Assembly: GCA_025331445.1 (NCBI GenBank)
Contig: JAIWNE010000110.1
Coordinates: 50,813-114,812 of the forward strand
Length of the DNA: 64,000 bases
DNA from: Blakeslea trispora
Lineage: Eukaryota; Mucoromycota; Mucoromycetes; Mucorales; Choanephoraceae
Reading direction: 5' to 3'
In this document: positions 20,812-34,849 of the stretch, piece by piece
Position numbering within the stretch: position 1 is the first letter of the stretch
Layout: the number at the start of each line of letters is the position of its first letter
Position numbers and translations under genes: made by a program
Notes under the pieces: model-generated
What the model saw: the letters and a program-made list of their open reading frames with translations, nothing else
Told to the model about the DNA's origin: nothing
Database searches by the model: none

Positions 20812-23800
20812 ATGGACGCAACAACACTTTTAGCCAATACTTTATCTAATGGTAAAACTAAAAGAAATTTTCTAAAAAAACAAGATCAGCTACTTAATCC
20901 AACTTGAAAATTAGATCGCGCTTTGCGTGAGGATGCCACTCGTCAGTTAGAGCTGTTTGCTCAAGAGAATTATGTAAAGATAGAGCTCAAGTTATTCAAT
21001 ACAGAGCAGAAAGAAACTAATTGAGTCTATTATTCTAGTCAAACTATATCGTCTCTCTCTGTCAAATTCTTGCTAGTGAACAAGCAGATGATTCTATTCG
21101 TATGTCTGCTGCTCTTGCTGTCAAGAACAGTTTGACAGCCAAGGTACTAAAAAAAGCACAAAAAAGCATAAAAAAGAAAACTAACTTTGCTATGTTTAGG
21201 AATATGCTCGTAAAGAAGAATTTGCTAAAAGATGGATGTCATTGGGTGATGAGCTTCGTCTTCAAATCAAGCAAGGTGTAAGTAGAAATGTCAGTTGTTT
21301 TTTAAAGAGAAAAGAAAATAACTTGTTTCCTTAGGTTCTTCAAGCTTTAGCTTCTCCCAAGAAACCTGTTGGTAACATTTCCGGTCAGGTAAGACTATCA
21401 TCAGAGTTAGACAGAAAGAAAGGGGGAGAGAAATACGCAGCTCTTTTTTTTTTTTTACTTACAGGTGTATATTCATAGGTTGTTGCTGCTATTGCCGAAA
21501 TTGAATTGCCTTTGGGTCAATGGCCTGATTTGATTCATATCATGCTTGAAAACATTAGAACAGAAGATGCTACATTAAAGCAATCTACACTTCAAGCTAT
21601 TGGTTATGTTTGTGAAGCTACTGTAAGTCCATAAGCAAGTTGCACATAAAACTTGTTACTGTGAGGATGATGATTGACTCGGAGAGTATCTTTGTTTTTT
21701 TTGTTAGGATCCTATGGTGCTTGCTACTCAATCCAATGACATCTTGACTGCCGTTGTTCAAGGTGCCCGCAAAGAAGAACCCAAGTAAGTAACATCATCT
21801 ATACATATCTATATTTGACTAACCATCCTTTTTAACTCTTGTATAGTCAAGAAGTACGTCTTGCTGCTATCAATGCTTTGATCAACTCACTTGATTTTAT
21901 CAGAGAAAACTTTGAACGCGAAGTAAGGAAGAACAATACTTGTTTAAAAAGAATCGCTTTGACATTTAATGGATTATATTTTAGGGTGAAAGAAACTTCA
22001 TTATGCAAGTGGTCTGTGAAGCTACTCAAAGTGAATCTAGTGATGTTCAAGTAGCTGCCTTCCAATGTCTTGTTCGCATCATGCAGACTTATTATGATAA
22101 GATGCGTCTTTACATGGAAAAGGCTTTGTTTGGTGTAAGTTGAGATAAACACAGCCCCTCCTTTTTTTAGTATTTTCTAAACAAACCTTGCTTCCATCTA
22201 TAGCTTACTGTAGCTGGTATGAACAATGAAGATGATCGCGTTGCATTGCAAGCTATCGAATTCTGGTCTACTGTATGTGATGAAGAAATGGAATTAAAGG
22301 AAGAATTACTTGAAGTAAGTGAAAAAGATAGAGACATCTCAAAAGGAGAGAAAGAACAGAAACTCATCTCTCTATTCTGAAAAAAAAAAGGCTCAAGAAG
22401 TAGGAGAAGCACCTGAACGTTTGAGTCACCATTTTGCTGAATTGGCATTGAATGACATTGTGCCTGTCCTTTTATGGATCTTGACAAAGCAAGAAGAAGA
22501 TTATGATGAAGACGAATGGACTGTCTCTATGGCTGCTGCTACCTGTCTTTCTTTGCTTGCTCAATGTGTCGGTAATGCAGTCATTCAGCCTGTCATCCCC
22601 TTCATTGAAGCCAACATTCAGAACGAAAACTGGAGACACCGTGAAGCTGCTGTCATGGCCTTTGGTTCTATCTTGGAAGGTCCTGACCCAGCTGTCTTGA
22701 GTCCCTTTGTCGATCAAGCTTTACCTGCCTTGATTGCCATGATGAAGGACAATGTGGTTCATGTGAAGGATACAGTGGCCTGGACATTGGGTCGTATCTC
22801 TGAACTGTTGAGTGAATGTATCAAGCCTGAAGTTCACTTGAATGAATTGATTTCTGCTCTTGTCTTTGGTCTTCAAGATAGTCCTCGTATTGTCGGCAAC
22901 TGTTGTTGGTCTTTGATCAACCTGGCTGAACAGCTCTGCCCTAGTTTGGGTGAAGAAGCACCCACTTCTGTTCTCTCTATCTACTTTGAGGGCATCATCA
23001 CCGCTCTCTTGCAATTTACTGACCGTGCTGATAACGAAGCCAACTGCAGAACCTCCGCCTATGAAGCCATCTCTTCCTTGGCCATGTTCTCTGCTAATGA
23101 CTGCATTCCTACTGTCCAGCGTATTGTTTTGACTGTCTTGGATCGCTTAGAGACCACCATGGCTATGGAAGCTCAAATCTTAGATGCTGATGACAGAGCC
23201 AGTCATTCTGAACTTCAATCCAGTCTGCTAGGTGTCTTGACCAACTGTATTCGTCGTATCTCTCGTGATATTAGCCAGATTGCTGATCGTATCATGACTG
23301 TTGTCCTTCAACTTTTGAGCAATCAATCCAAACAGGCAACTACAACAGAAGATGCTTTCTTGGCTATTGGTGCCATGACAAGTGCTCTTGAAGCTGATTT
23401 TAGTCGATACACAGAGACATTTGTGCCTATCCTCTGTAATGCCTTACAAAACCCTGCTGAATACCAATTATGCTTCATTGCCGTTGGTTTGATTGGTGAT
23501 ATCTGTCGTGCACTTGGTAAAGATGCCACTCCTTACTGTAACAACCTGATGCAACTGTTGGTTACCAATCTACAATCTCCTGTTCTTCATCGTACTGTTA
23601 AGCCAGCCATCTTGTCATGCTTTGGCGATGTTGCTTTGGCTATTGGTGATGGTTTTGGTGGTTATTTGGAAGTGGTGATGATGGTGTTACAACAAGCTGG
23701 TAGCATGCGTGCTGATAGAGATAACTATGAAATGATTGATTATGTCAACACACTCTACGAAGGTTGTGTGGAAGCCTATGTTGGTATTACTCAAGGTTTG

Positions 23801-24277
23801 AATGGCACACCTCAAGGTAAGAAAGAATTTGTTTTCATACAAATGAAATATATTGACCATATTGTTTCTATTATATATGTGTAGCTTCTCTATTGTTACC
23901 TTACTTGCCTCATATCTTCGAATTCATTCATATGATTGCTTTGGATGCCAACAAGACAGATTCACTCACAAGATCGATTATTGGCTTATTAGGGTAAGTT
24001 AAATAACTTGGAAATCATTCTCAGGCTTATCCCTCTCTCTCTCTGTTTTTTGTTTTTCTAGTGATCTTGCAGAAACATTTAATGTACAGATAAAGACTCT
24101 CTTGAACCAAGAATGGATTTCTGCTTTGTTGCGTGAAGCTAGAACAAGTCGTCATTATGGACAGAGCACAAAAGACACATCGCGTTGGGCCAAGGAGGTA
24201 AAGAAGAAGAACCTTTAATTTATACTTATTTCTCACTGCTTATCTTTTTTTAGATGATTAAACGAGCCATTCAGTAA
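20812..24277 (+). CDS. KAP95: Importin subunit beta-1 (karyopherin beta, Kap95)
   Basis: Fourteen exons sum to 862 residues, matching yeast Kap95 in length. Exon starts are 20812, 20915, 21039, 21200, 21335, 21479, 21708, 21847, 21985, 22204, 22391, 23885, 24062 and 24254. The protein is an all-HEAT-repeat solenoid. Diagnostic blocks include [20 protein letters not shown], the acidic loop [30 protein letters not shown] and [19 protein letters not shown]. It carries importin-alpha/cargo complexes through the nuclear pore and is released by RanGTP. Introns crowd the first half, ten of them before 22391, while exon 11 is 1.4 kb. The last coding exon holds just eight codons (MIKRAIQ and stop). 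The exon 6 acceptor was chosen at 21478 because an earlier AG at 21464 would shift the frame. Essential housekeeping gene. Confidence 0.96.
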
Positions 24278-25715
24278 ACAACAACCGTTCTGTTTTATGG
24301 TCTTCTCTAACTCACTCACACATTTCTTTCTATATAACCTTGTTTAATATTTCACTTTTCTTGTATTCATAAACACTTTATTTTCTTATGCACAACACAA
24401 AATCTACACTTTCACCTCTTTTTTTCTTTTTTTTTACCCCACACACAAAAAACTATAGTTTTCCCTCCATACATCATTCAACTCCCCCCCCCTTTTTTCC
24501 CCTTTCCCCTTCTTCCCTTCTCAACACACACACACACACTTCCCTCTTCTGTTTCCCCATTTTCATCCCCTCCCACTTTTCTTTTATTTTTTTCACTCAT
24601 GTTTTTCTGGAGAGATAGATAAATAAATAAATAAAAAATGGATAGGGGAGAATATTTTAATATGATTCTTTAGAAATGAATGACAGATTTTGATGTGTAA
24701 TACACCATTTCCGGAAATAGATGGCACATAGAGAAATGGTCTACTATTCTTTAGCCCATAGAGACAAACTGGTTACTATTGTGGTGGCATGCTACCTTCT
24801 TCTCGCTTAGAGAGTACTGATGAAATCCTTTATTAATTTGCGAATGGAGTGATGTTGTAAGGATAAGTTCAAGATTTATCACCCTCTAAATTCACAAGTA
24901 ATTACATTGAGCCCTGGCACAACCAGCCCAAATCTGCGTCTTTGTTGAGAAGCAGAAAAAAAGAGAAATTAAATCGGTTGATCTGTACTTCGACAAAAGA
25001 AGTGGGGCATGATTTTAAAGAAGACTAAGATCATGCAAAACACAGGTACTATAACTCATCAAAGAGAAAGAAGAAGAAGAGTTGAAAGGATTCTGGAAGA
25101 AACAAGAAATACGATAAATTTTTTCGGGTGCAAGTTGATGTATATCCTTCAGCCATTCAATTTTAAGGATAGACCAGATACTTTTTCAGTTATCAAAAGC
25201 TATTTATGTTTTAATTCCGGAAGAACATAAGACTTATACAAGCACATGCGCTTGTCAAAGCTTCATGTACCTCACTTGAGCTTTTCTTTGCCTTTTATAG
25301 CAAACATCTTTTCTAATGATCGTTATACAGAATTACGGTAATGCTGCTGAAGAACACGGGCTTTCTCGAGTAACATTATATCACAGCCGAAACGACTTGC
25401 TACAAACAAAGAACTCAACAATACTTCGAGAAACAGACTTGAAAAGCAAATCTGCAAACATTTACGGATAAACATAACAATTTCACTGGAATGAAGAACA
25501 ATCAATTTTTAAAAACTGCGCAATTCGTATATGTGTGACTGGACTTATGGGTGACGAAATAAGTGCATTAAAGAGTTATGATTAAAAGGGAAAAAACTAG
25601 AAATTAGAGCTTACGCGTTCGTGTATGAGTGGGCAAAAAATAATAAAAATCACTTTTTTATTATTATTCCTTTTTTTTCTCTTTTATTTTTATTATTCTT
25701 TAATAATTAAAGACA
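24278..25715. other. Intergenic with pyrimidine tract and a MITE-end copy (1.4 kb)
   Basis: The KAP95 3' flank has a pyrimidine-rich stretch at about 24400-24600 including an eight-C run near 24487 and a CA repeat near 24526. The rest is AT-rich without a supportable gene. The CDC48 promoter must lie at its right end, where T/A tracts dominate (25650-25700). A 26-bp repeat shared with 53.7 kb is listed separately. Confidence 0.55.
24701..24728 (+). repeat. Solo copy of the TTTCCGGAAA terminal repeat
   Basis: The segment TACACCATTTCCGGAAATAG and the next bases ATGGCACA match, with one difference, the reverse complement of the right end of the element at 53678-53786. No partner inverted copy was found nearby, so this is a decayed or truncated element. 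Confidence 0.6.
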
Positions 25716-28442
<2,727 letters not shown>

Positions 28443-28619
28443 ATTATTTTTCTTTCTTCCTTTACTTTCTTCACTTTGCATAAACCATTCTATAATCGCC
28501 CGCCCCACATTCTATTTCTCCATTTTTTTCACTTACATAAAATAACTGTTTCACATTTCTTAGCATTTTTTTTTCTTTTTTTTTAAAAAAATAAACTCTC
28601 TTTTTATTCTTTTATGATT

Positions 28620-29267
28620 ATGGAAACTGTTCAGTTTGGCAAATTTGTCATTTCACCTTTTGAAGTGTTCTATTCGAGTCAATATTGTTTAGGCTTAGTG
28701 AACTTGAAACCTATCACACCGTAAATAGTTTTCTGTTTTTTTTTCAATAAAGAGAAGCACTCATGTTCTATGTAGAGGACGTAAAATCTTGACTATACTC
28801 TAAACACACTACTCCTTTTAATCTAACAAAGCCTTTTTTTTAGACGTTTTAGTAGTACCTAAGCGTGTAGTACTTCGATATGCGTTGCTTAGTATTGAAG
28901 AGGTAAAGTTTTCTTTTTTTCTATAAAGCCATATGACTCCTATATACAGAATAGGTTTGTTTAGGTAATTGATCTTACAAACTCGGCTAGTCAAATATCG
29001 CAAGTTTTGAAACAACTGTATTCTGATGATCTGATATGGTTAATTCAAGACGGAAAGGAAGCTGGTCAAACAGTAAGTAAAGCTTATAATCTATCTACTA
29101 ATGGATAAACTATAACAGTTGCTTAGGTACCTCATGTTCATTTGCATATCATTCCGAAAAGGTTTTCCGAATGGGACACTGTTGAAAATAGACCATCTAG
29201 AACTTTGGACGACATGAAAGCCGAAGCTGAGCAATTGAAGTCATTGCTTAATTGTCATACAGCTTAA
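28620..29267 (+). CDS. HNT2: FHIT-type diadenosine polyphosphate hydrolase (HIT family)
   Basis: Exons 28620-28720, 28776-28780 (5 nt), 28844-28902, 28965-29072 and 29127-29267 give 137 residues; an in-frame ATG at 28614 would add two. The HIT motif is PHVHLHIIP (His 94, 96, 98), His96 being the likely nucleophile. Upstream blocks match FHIT: FGKFVISPFEVFYSS, LVNLKPITPGHVLVVPKRVV, WLIQDGKEAGQTVPH. The enzyme splits Ap3A/Ap4A to AMP plus ADP or ATP. The 5-nt exon AGGAC is inferred: without it the reading frame cannot join exon 1 to exon 3, and with it the invariant Pro-Gly-His is restored. Both flanking introns (55 and 63 nt) have normal GT-AG ends. The C-terminus is shorter than human FHIT. 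It begins 177 bases after the CDC48 stop. Confidence 0.88.
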
Positions 29268-29339
29268 TTTTTTTTTTCAAATTAAATACTATGATTCAAT
29301 TGCTTTCTTCTCTCTCTTTTTTTTTCTATTACTTTCAAC

Positions 29340-31270
29340 ATGAATTCCAATAGACCTTTAAGTAGTCGATTTCAAGAACATTTTGACTATCAAATAGCTC
29401 CACCCGCTGAATTACTCTCAGACAACCCTTCCAATGAAGTCAATAATAATTCAAAGAAAAACAAGCGAAGATCGACTCCTTTGTTTGGCTTGAACACCAC
29501 CTCAACTATCACTCGAATCGATCCTCTGATGCCTTCGTCTCCTCCTCCTCAAGTACCTACAGCCTCCAAGAGTACACCTGCCAATGGACCCATCAGACTA
29601 TCTCATAGCAAAAGTCAACCTGTCATACAAGCCCGCCTATCTCAACCTCAGGCTATGACAAATTCAGTTAGCGCTAGACAAAAGCATCAGCGTCATATCT
29701 CGTTGGCTATCGACTCCCCACCCCCTTTGCCTACCAGCCCCATCACACCCACCACTAGTAGCATAGCTACTCCTTTAATAGACTATGTACCTATCATGCG
29801 ACGTGCCATTGCATCAAACCAGACAAGAAATCGGGCTGAGATCATCATTAGACGATATGAATATTGGAGCAAATTCATCACTGCTCTATCTAGCTGGATC
29901 TCCAACCTCATCAAACAGACTACACAATCAGAGCGTACGTTTGATCATCTGAAATTGTTTCCTAGTAACTCGGTCAGTACAGGCAACCAGTCAATTCATG
30001 GAATCCATCAAGCATTATCTGATTTTACCTCTGATCTGGCTACTCAGGAACGAGACTTTGGGCAGCAGTTGAAAGGGTTCTTACCCGTTTTGGAGTCTTA
30101 CCGAAGAGATTGTTTGGCTACTATTAAGCAGCTAAAGAATAGGAGCGATCTCAATATGGAAGAGCTTGTCAAACGAGCTGGTCTGACAGGCAATTTGATA
30201 GCCCAGCTAAAGCGGGTCTGTCATGATGCACGCTTAGCTATTGAAAAAGGTACACCAATCACAAGTGATCCTTGGTTAGCTAACCTCTGTAAGTAAGACA
30301 ATGTGTCGTTTGTGTTCAAGTTCAACTAATCTCCCTCCATCTCTTTCTTTTTGTCTAGATGTCTTGAGGCAACTGAAAAAGGAAACAGATGAAGAAAATA
30401 GACTAAGAAGTTTAATGATTCCCATTCAACAAGCCATGTCCGATTTTGAGCAACGTTTACTAAAGTCTGTGGAACAATCAATTAAGCTTTGCTTTGAGAA
30501 ATATAGTGCCCTTTTATCGCAAGACAAGCTAGTCAGTCTTCATAGCACACTTGATCAAGCAATCACTGAGAACTGGACCTGTTTTGTAGAGAAAAACAAA
30601 CGACAACTGGTAGATGAACAAAGGCCTTATAAACATTATCTCAGTATCAACTATGCATGCAAACAAGATCCGCTTGTTTTGACACTTTTCAAAGGAGAAA
30701 TCGAGCGTCGTTCTAGTGTCTTGGGCAAATACACACCATGGTTCTTTGTGTTGACTGAATGTAAGTTTTTTTTTCTCTTTGTTATATAGATAAACAACAC
30801 ATATGAATTGTTCTAATTGATTTTCAATAGCTGGATTCCTTTATCAGTTCAAACTCAATGATAAGATTTCGCCTGAATCATCCATCTATATTCCCAAGAG
30901 TTCTATCGTACCTTGTTTTGACATCAACAGACCTCAAAACGAGCTAGAGCAGTATAACCAGCCCTATTCATTTGAGATTCAACGATGCGGCTCTGTATTA
31001 CATCGTGACAAATCATATGTATTTCGTACTTCACATCTGAAAGACATGATTACCTGGTGCAGACTATTGAATCAGGTGGCCAATCGGTCCCCAGGTTCCA
31101 TTGTCAAGCAAGAATCTACACCTCCACCTTCACCTGTAGCACCGCTCAAGATATCCAACGATATCATACCCTTATCAACACCGGAAGAAAGTCCCGTTAG
31201 TCTCAAAAACCATTCTCTAGAATATACTCGAAATACTAAGCAATACGCTCCCCAATTGAATCTTGATTAA
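29340..31270 (+). CDS. BAR-PH domain protein (Slm1/Slm2-like)
   Basis: Three exons, 29340-30288, 30359-30760 and 30831-31270, give 596 residues. Residues about 1-150 are disordered and Ser/Pro-rich. Residues about 155-400 form a helical F-BAR/BAR-like region (YEYWSKFITALSSWISNLIK, DFTSDLATQERDFGQQLKGF, MSDFEQRLLKSVEQSIKLCF). A PH domain follows (EIERRSSVLGKYTPWFFVLT, SGFLYQFKLND, YVFRTSHLKDMITWCRLLNQ). This order matches the yeast Slm proteins, PI(4,5)P2-binding TORC2 effectors at eisosomes. The membrane role is inferred from architecture; TORC2 regulation is not shown by sequence. The tail has SP/TP sites. It starts only 72 bases after the HIT gene stop, a very compact co-oriented arrangement, so its promoter may lie in the HIT gene's last exon. 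Confidence 0.82.
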
Positions 31271-31793
31271 GTGAAAGAAATCAAATCAGAAAAATATCCA
31301 ATATAACTAGTTATATATATTTATCCGTGTCTACATTACTTGTATCATTCATTATCCTCTCCAATTCATATACATACAAATATATAGCAATAAATGTTAC
31401 CTTCATAAAAAAAAATTGACATCTAAAGGTCAGATGATCTTTTTCATATTAATGTGAATGGCAGTTGTGATACTAACAATAATCACTAGCTTTGTTGGTT
31501 GTAATTATTTCAAGAGAAGAGATACTCTCTATACTTTTGGACTAATGATGTGTTTTGTTCCTAGAACATTATCTGCGATTGGTTTTAATGTATCAATAAC
31601 TACCTGCATAACATACATGAGCATACTCTATAACTTTTCCCAAGATAAATAGGGTGTCTAGCTGGAAGATCCATTGTAAGAGTTCGTCTAACCAGCAGTG
31701 CTTACAACAAAACATACAACGCTATACCTTGGTTAACAAATTATAAAAAAAAAAAAGGCTACATGCACTACAACGTGAGAAAAAAACAAAAAA

Positions 31794-31867
31794 TGCTCAT
31801 TACAGGGGTCGAACCTGTGACCTTGGCGTTATTAGCACCACGCTCTAACCAACTGAGCTAAACGAGC
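31794..31867 (-). tRNA. tRNA-Ile(AAT)
   Basis: The minus strand folds to a full cloverleaf of 74 nt without intron. The acceptor stem is GCTCGTT/AATGAGC, D arm GCTC-AGTTGGTTA-GAGC and anticodon stem TGGTG/CGCCA. The loop is CTAATAA (anticodon AAT, plus positions 31831-31833) and the T arm is ACAGG-TTCGACC-CCTGT. The discriminator base is A. A-box and B-box promoters are intact. It reads AUU and, after inosine editing of A34, AUC. Confidence 0.96.
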
Positions 31868-31927
31868 TGACATATCTGTTGATCCACTATGTAAAATATA
31901 TTCCATTTAAATTAAAAGTGCGACCGG

Positions 31928-31979
31928 ACAAATCCGGCACATGTGCGAATCGAACACTAAAGTTCGGCACGGATTTTGT
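31928..31979. repeat. 52-nt nested inverted repeat beside tRNA-Ile
   Basis: Outer arms ACAAATCCG (31928-31936) and CGGATTTTGT (31970-31979) pair with one bulge. Inside lie a perfect 10-bp palindrome GCACATGTGC (31937-31946) and a hairpin CGAAC-ACTAAA-GTTCG (31951-31966). On the minus strand it contains GTTCGATTC, the core of a Pol III B box. It may be a tRNA-derived remnant or a small structured RNA. Confidence 0.5.
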
Positions 31980-32652
31980 TGTCTTTTTACTTTCTCTGTA
32001 TCCTTACATGTCATTGTATAGCTTTTGATCGCTTGATATCCTTAAATTCATTCGTTTTGTTTAAGTGAGCACTCTAAAAGATGCTTCTTATCTTCTTACA
32101 TTGCATTTACATGGGCTAATATGAATTTTTAGTTTAACTATTCAGACTTTTACAAGTGCATTTATAATAGTAAGCCTTCTATTGATTTCACCCTTTATTT
32201 AATTTATCTTAAGTAGATCATTGAGCTCTTTTTGCGATTGCAATGGATAGTTGTGCTAGTTGAAACAGTTTATGTAATGGAAAGAATAAAGAGGAGGTAC
32301 ACTGTTTAGTTCAGCTCATTATAATATCACTGAATGGTGTTATTGAGTGATTCAGTTTTGATCTCTTCAACGAGACACGATGAAAAGAAAACAATCAGTT
32401 TAAAGATCCATGTTTGAAAGGCATGTACATTTTTTGATGGCTTAGTATCCCAATGTTCATTTAGCTTTTTCAAGTGAAATCTGTATGGTTCTCTACATAG
32501 GTCACTATCAACTTTCAATAAGATGTATGTATTTGTGATATCATAAACAGCAAAGGGTGGGGATGGAACCAACGTATTCTTTTTATGCCATAAATATGAG
32601 CGAAAAAAAAAAGTAATAATAAAACTATAAAAGATGTACAAACCCCCTTTTT

Positions 32653-34849
32653 CTAAGAAAATTGCCAGAAACGAACAATACGAGCAACAGTCTGTATTTT
32701 TTGTTCGTTTGTCAAATTGGGATTCTCCAAGTCTCGAACATCTTCTAAAAAGCGTGCTTGAATTGAGTTTTGACGAGGTAGTGATCGAGCATAAGCTCGT
32801 AGCAGATGGACTTCGCACAGCAGAATGCCTTGTGTTTCGCATTGATTTTGATGAACGTTGTCTTCATCCTGAGCACTTGCTAATTTCCATTCATTTACTT
32901 CTCCTCTATGAATAGGCTCATTTACAGTCAACTGTCTTTCGATGCGTCTAAAGAGAGAGAAACCCCAAAAGTAAAATAAAAGGTTTAATCAGGTATGTAA
33001 GATGTGTATATATATAAAATCAGTTTACCTCAATGTTTCCTTGATGGGCAATCCAACCTTCTTCATCTTTTGTTGTGATTTTCCTTGGATGGTATGTTTA
33101 AACCAAGAGACAGATGCCCAACTTAACAGCATGGAAGGTGCAACAGCTTAAAAAAAACATGTTAGTAATAAAACATCAAAAGAAAAAGAATTGTCAAATT
33201 ACCCAAAAATGCAAAATTGAGTTCATTGGATTTCAGTAGTTTATCCAATGCAGTCATGGCCAAATCTACATCGACTTTTGTCTTTTGAACCTGAATCAGA
33301 ATAGTGCGTAACAAATCGCCTACAATGGCGTTTTTCAAAGGGCTTTTGATCTCTTTCTCATATTCCTTTAGCAAGATGGATATATCGCCTTCTCGAACAT
33401 CAGCTGCAATTCGTGTCAGGTCGGCTTCTGACATATGCAACTTTTCTTTGGCAAAGCCCACAACCATTCTTTCAAGCGACTTTGTTTGATGTGGTCAGTT
33501 GGTATTATTTTTAAAAACAAGTTCCATACTTACGTCTAAATCACTTGAAAGTCCTTCCTTGCTTAAAAGACTTAATCTTTGATCTTTGAGACGAATGGTA
33601 TAGTAGACCTTTCTGAAAGGTTCCCAAATCCAATTGAGAATGAAATCGTGTGCAGTCTTGCCGAGCTCTTCAATACCATGCATAATGTCTTCTTTGCGTT
33701 CAAGTCCATAACTGATTGTCCAGCTAGCAGCGAAATAAGAAACAATAGCTGGTATCCAGTAACGGGTTAGTCTTGATGGAATACCATAGGATGATTGTAC
33801 AACATTCATGTGTGAATCGTAAGTCACCGAGCAATCCTTTGTCAACTGGTACAATTCTGTCGAGATATCTCTTGTGCTGATTGTAGTATCTTGTACATTA
33901 AATTGAGATTGAAAGTGGAATAGGTTCTTTTCGACCTTGCCGGTTTCTAGACTAGAAGGCTTCATAATGTATTTGATGACTTCAATACATCTTTTCATCT
34001 CATTTGCCATGCCATGAACAATGTCATTCGTACTGGCCTCGTATTTGAATTGAGGTGGACTCAAGAGTAATACACCCAAAGCAGCAGCCTGTTCCGTTCG
34101 AAATCCCTGCAACGATTGTTTCTTCAGGCTGATTTCATCACTCAACATTTCGAGAATCAAGGGACGTCTATGGAGTGATGAGAGAGTAAAGAACTTGAGA
34201 GCATCAAAAGGTTGTTTTTGCTTGGCTGATTTGGTGTTGTGAATAGGGAATAGGCTAGTGAGAATATAGTCTGATGAGACAATCAAAGGTCTTGCTTCTT
34301 GTAAGGTATAATTCGTGTTGGCCAATTGTTCAATCGTTCTCTTGAATAGATTGAAAATACGATAAGGAGCAGCTAACAAAGCAAGGATGAGTCTTTCTTT
34401 TTCTTTCTTCTTACTCCCCCTTCTGCTCACACTCGCTTACTTTGCAAGCCATAATAGATTTCTCGGGTGGTACTGCCATGAATATGATTCCAATAATCAA
34501 TCGATTCTGAAACAGGCAGGGTCAAGCTAAGCAACTTTGAAAAAACTTGCCCATAGATTGCAATGGTGCACTTGGCCAAGAAGAGTGACTCAAGTTCTGT
34601 ATCAACAGCTTCCAAGACATTGGCAGAGTGTTCTTCGTGATATCTTTCAAGGCATTGCTGTACTTTTTCAAAAGAAGGAAGCGTGTTACCTGTCAGGTCG
34701 AGTGTTTGTGTTGCTTCGAATAAAAACTGGTCTTTTTTGTCAAGTGAACTGAAATTCTTTACTGTGCCGTTTTTTTCTAACTTTTGTTCAAAAGACTGAC
34801 TCAAAATCGCGTCTAAGCGCTTTACTTGTTCACCAACAAAAGTGTCCAT
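32653..34849 (-). CDS. NCA2: Nuclear control of ATPase protein 2 (NCA2 family)
   Basis: Five exons, 34849-34441, 34372-33534, 33479-33203, 33146-33029 and 32947-32653, give 645 residues. The C-terminal half carries the NCA2 pattern: YWIPAIVSYFAASWTISYGL (membrane segment), FILNWIWEPFRKVYYTIRLK, MVVGFAKEKL, VREGDISILLKEYEKEIKSP, NAIVGDLLRTILIQVQKTKV and a second hydrophobic stretch MLLSWASVSW. The yeast protein is a mitochondrial membrane protein that, with Nca3, affects expression of mitochondrial ATP6/ATP8 and so ATP synthase assembly. Its biochemical role is unclear. The N-terminal third here is helical with no other domain. The four introns are 53-82 nt and in frame. With COA3 and SAL1 it is the third mitochondrial gene in the window, but the three are not adjacent. 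Confidence 0.9.

Larger units (their letters stand above)
31271..32652. other. Intergenic with tRNA gene and a structured repeat (1.4 kb)
   Basis: This lies between the BAR-PH gene end and the NCA2 gene end (convergent). Apart from tRNA-Ile and the nested inverted repeat listed separately, it is AT-rich. Two ORFs (31458-31652 plus, 32327-32842 minus) have no family features; the second overlaps the NCA2 last exon and is a shadow. Confidence 0.55.

Noticed and set aside
24388..24618. 76-codon ORF in the KAP95 3' flank
   Set aside because: It is translation of a pyrimidine-rich tract (Phe, Pro, Ser, His only) and has no coding character.
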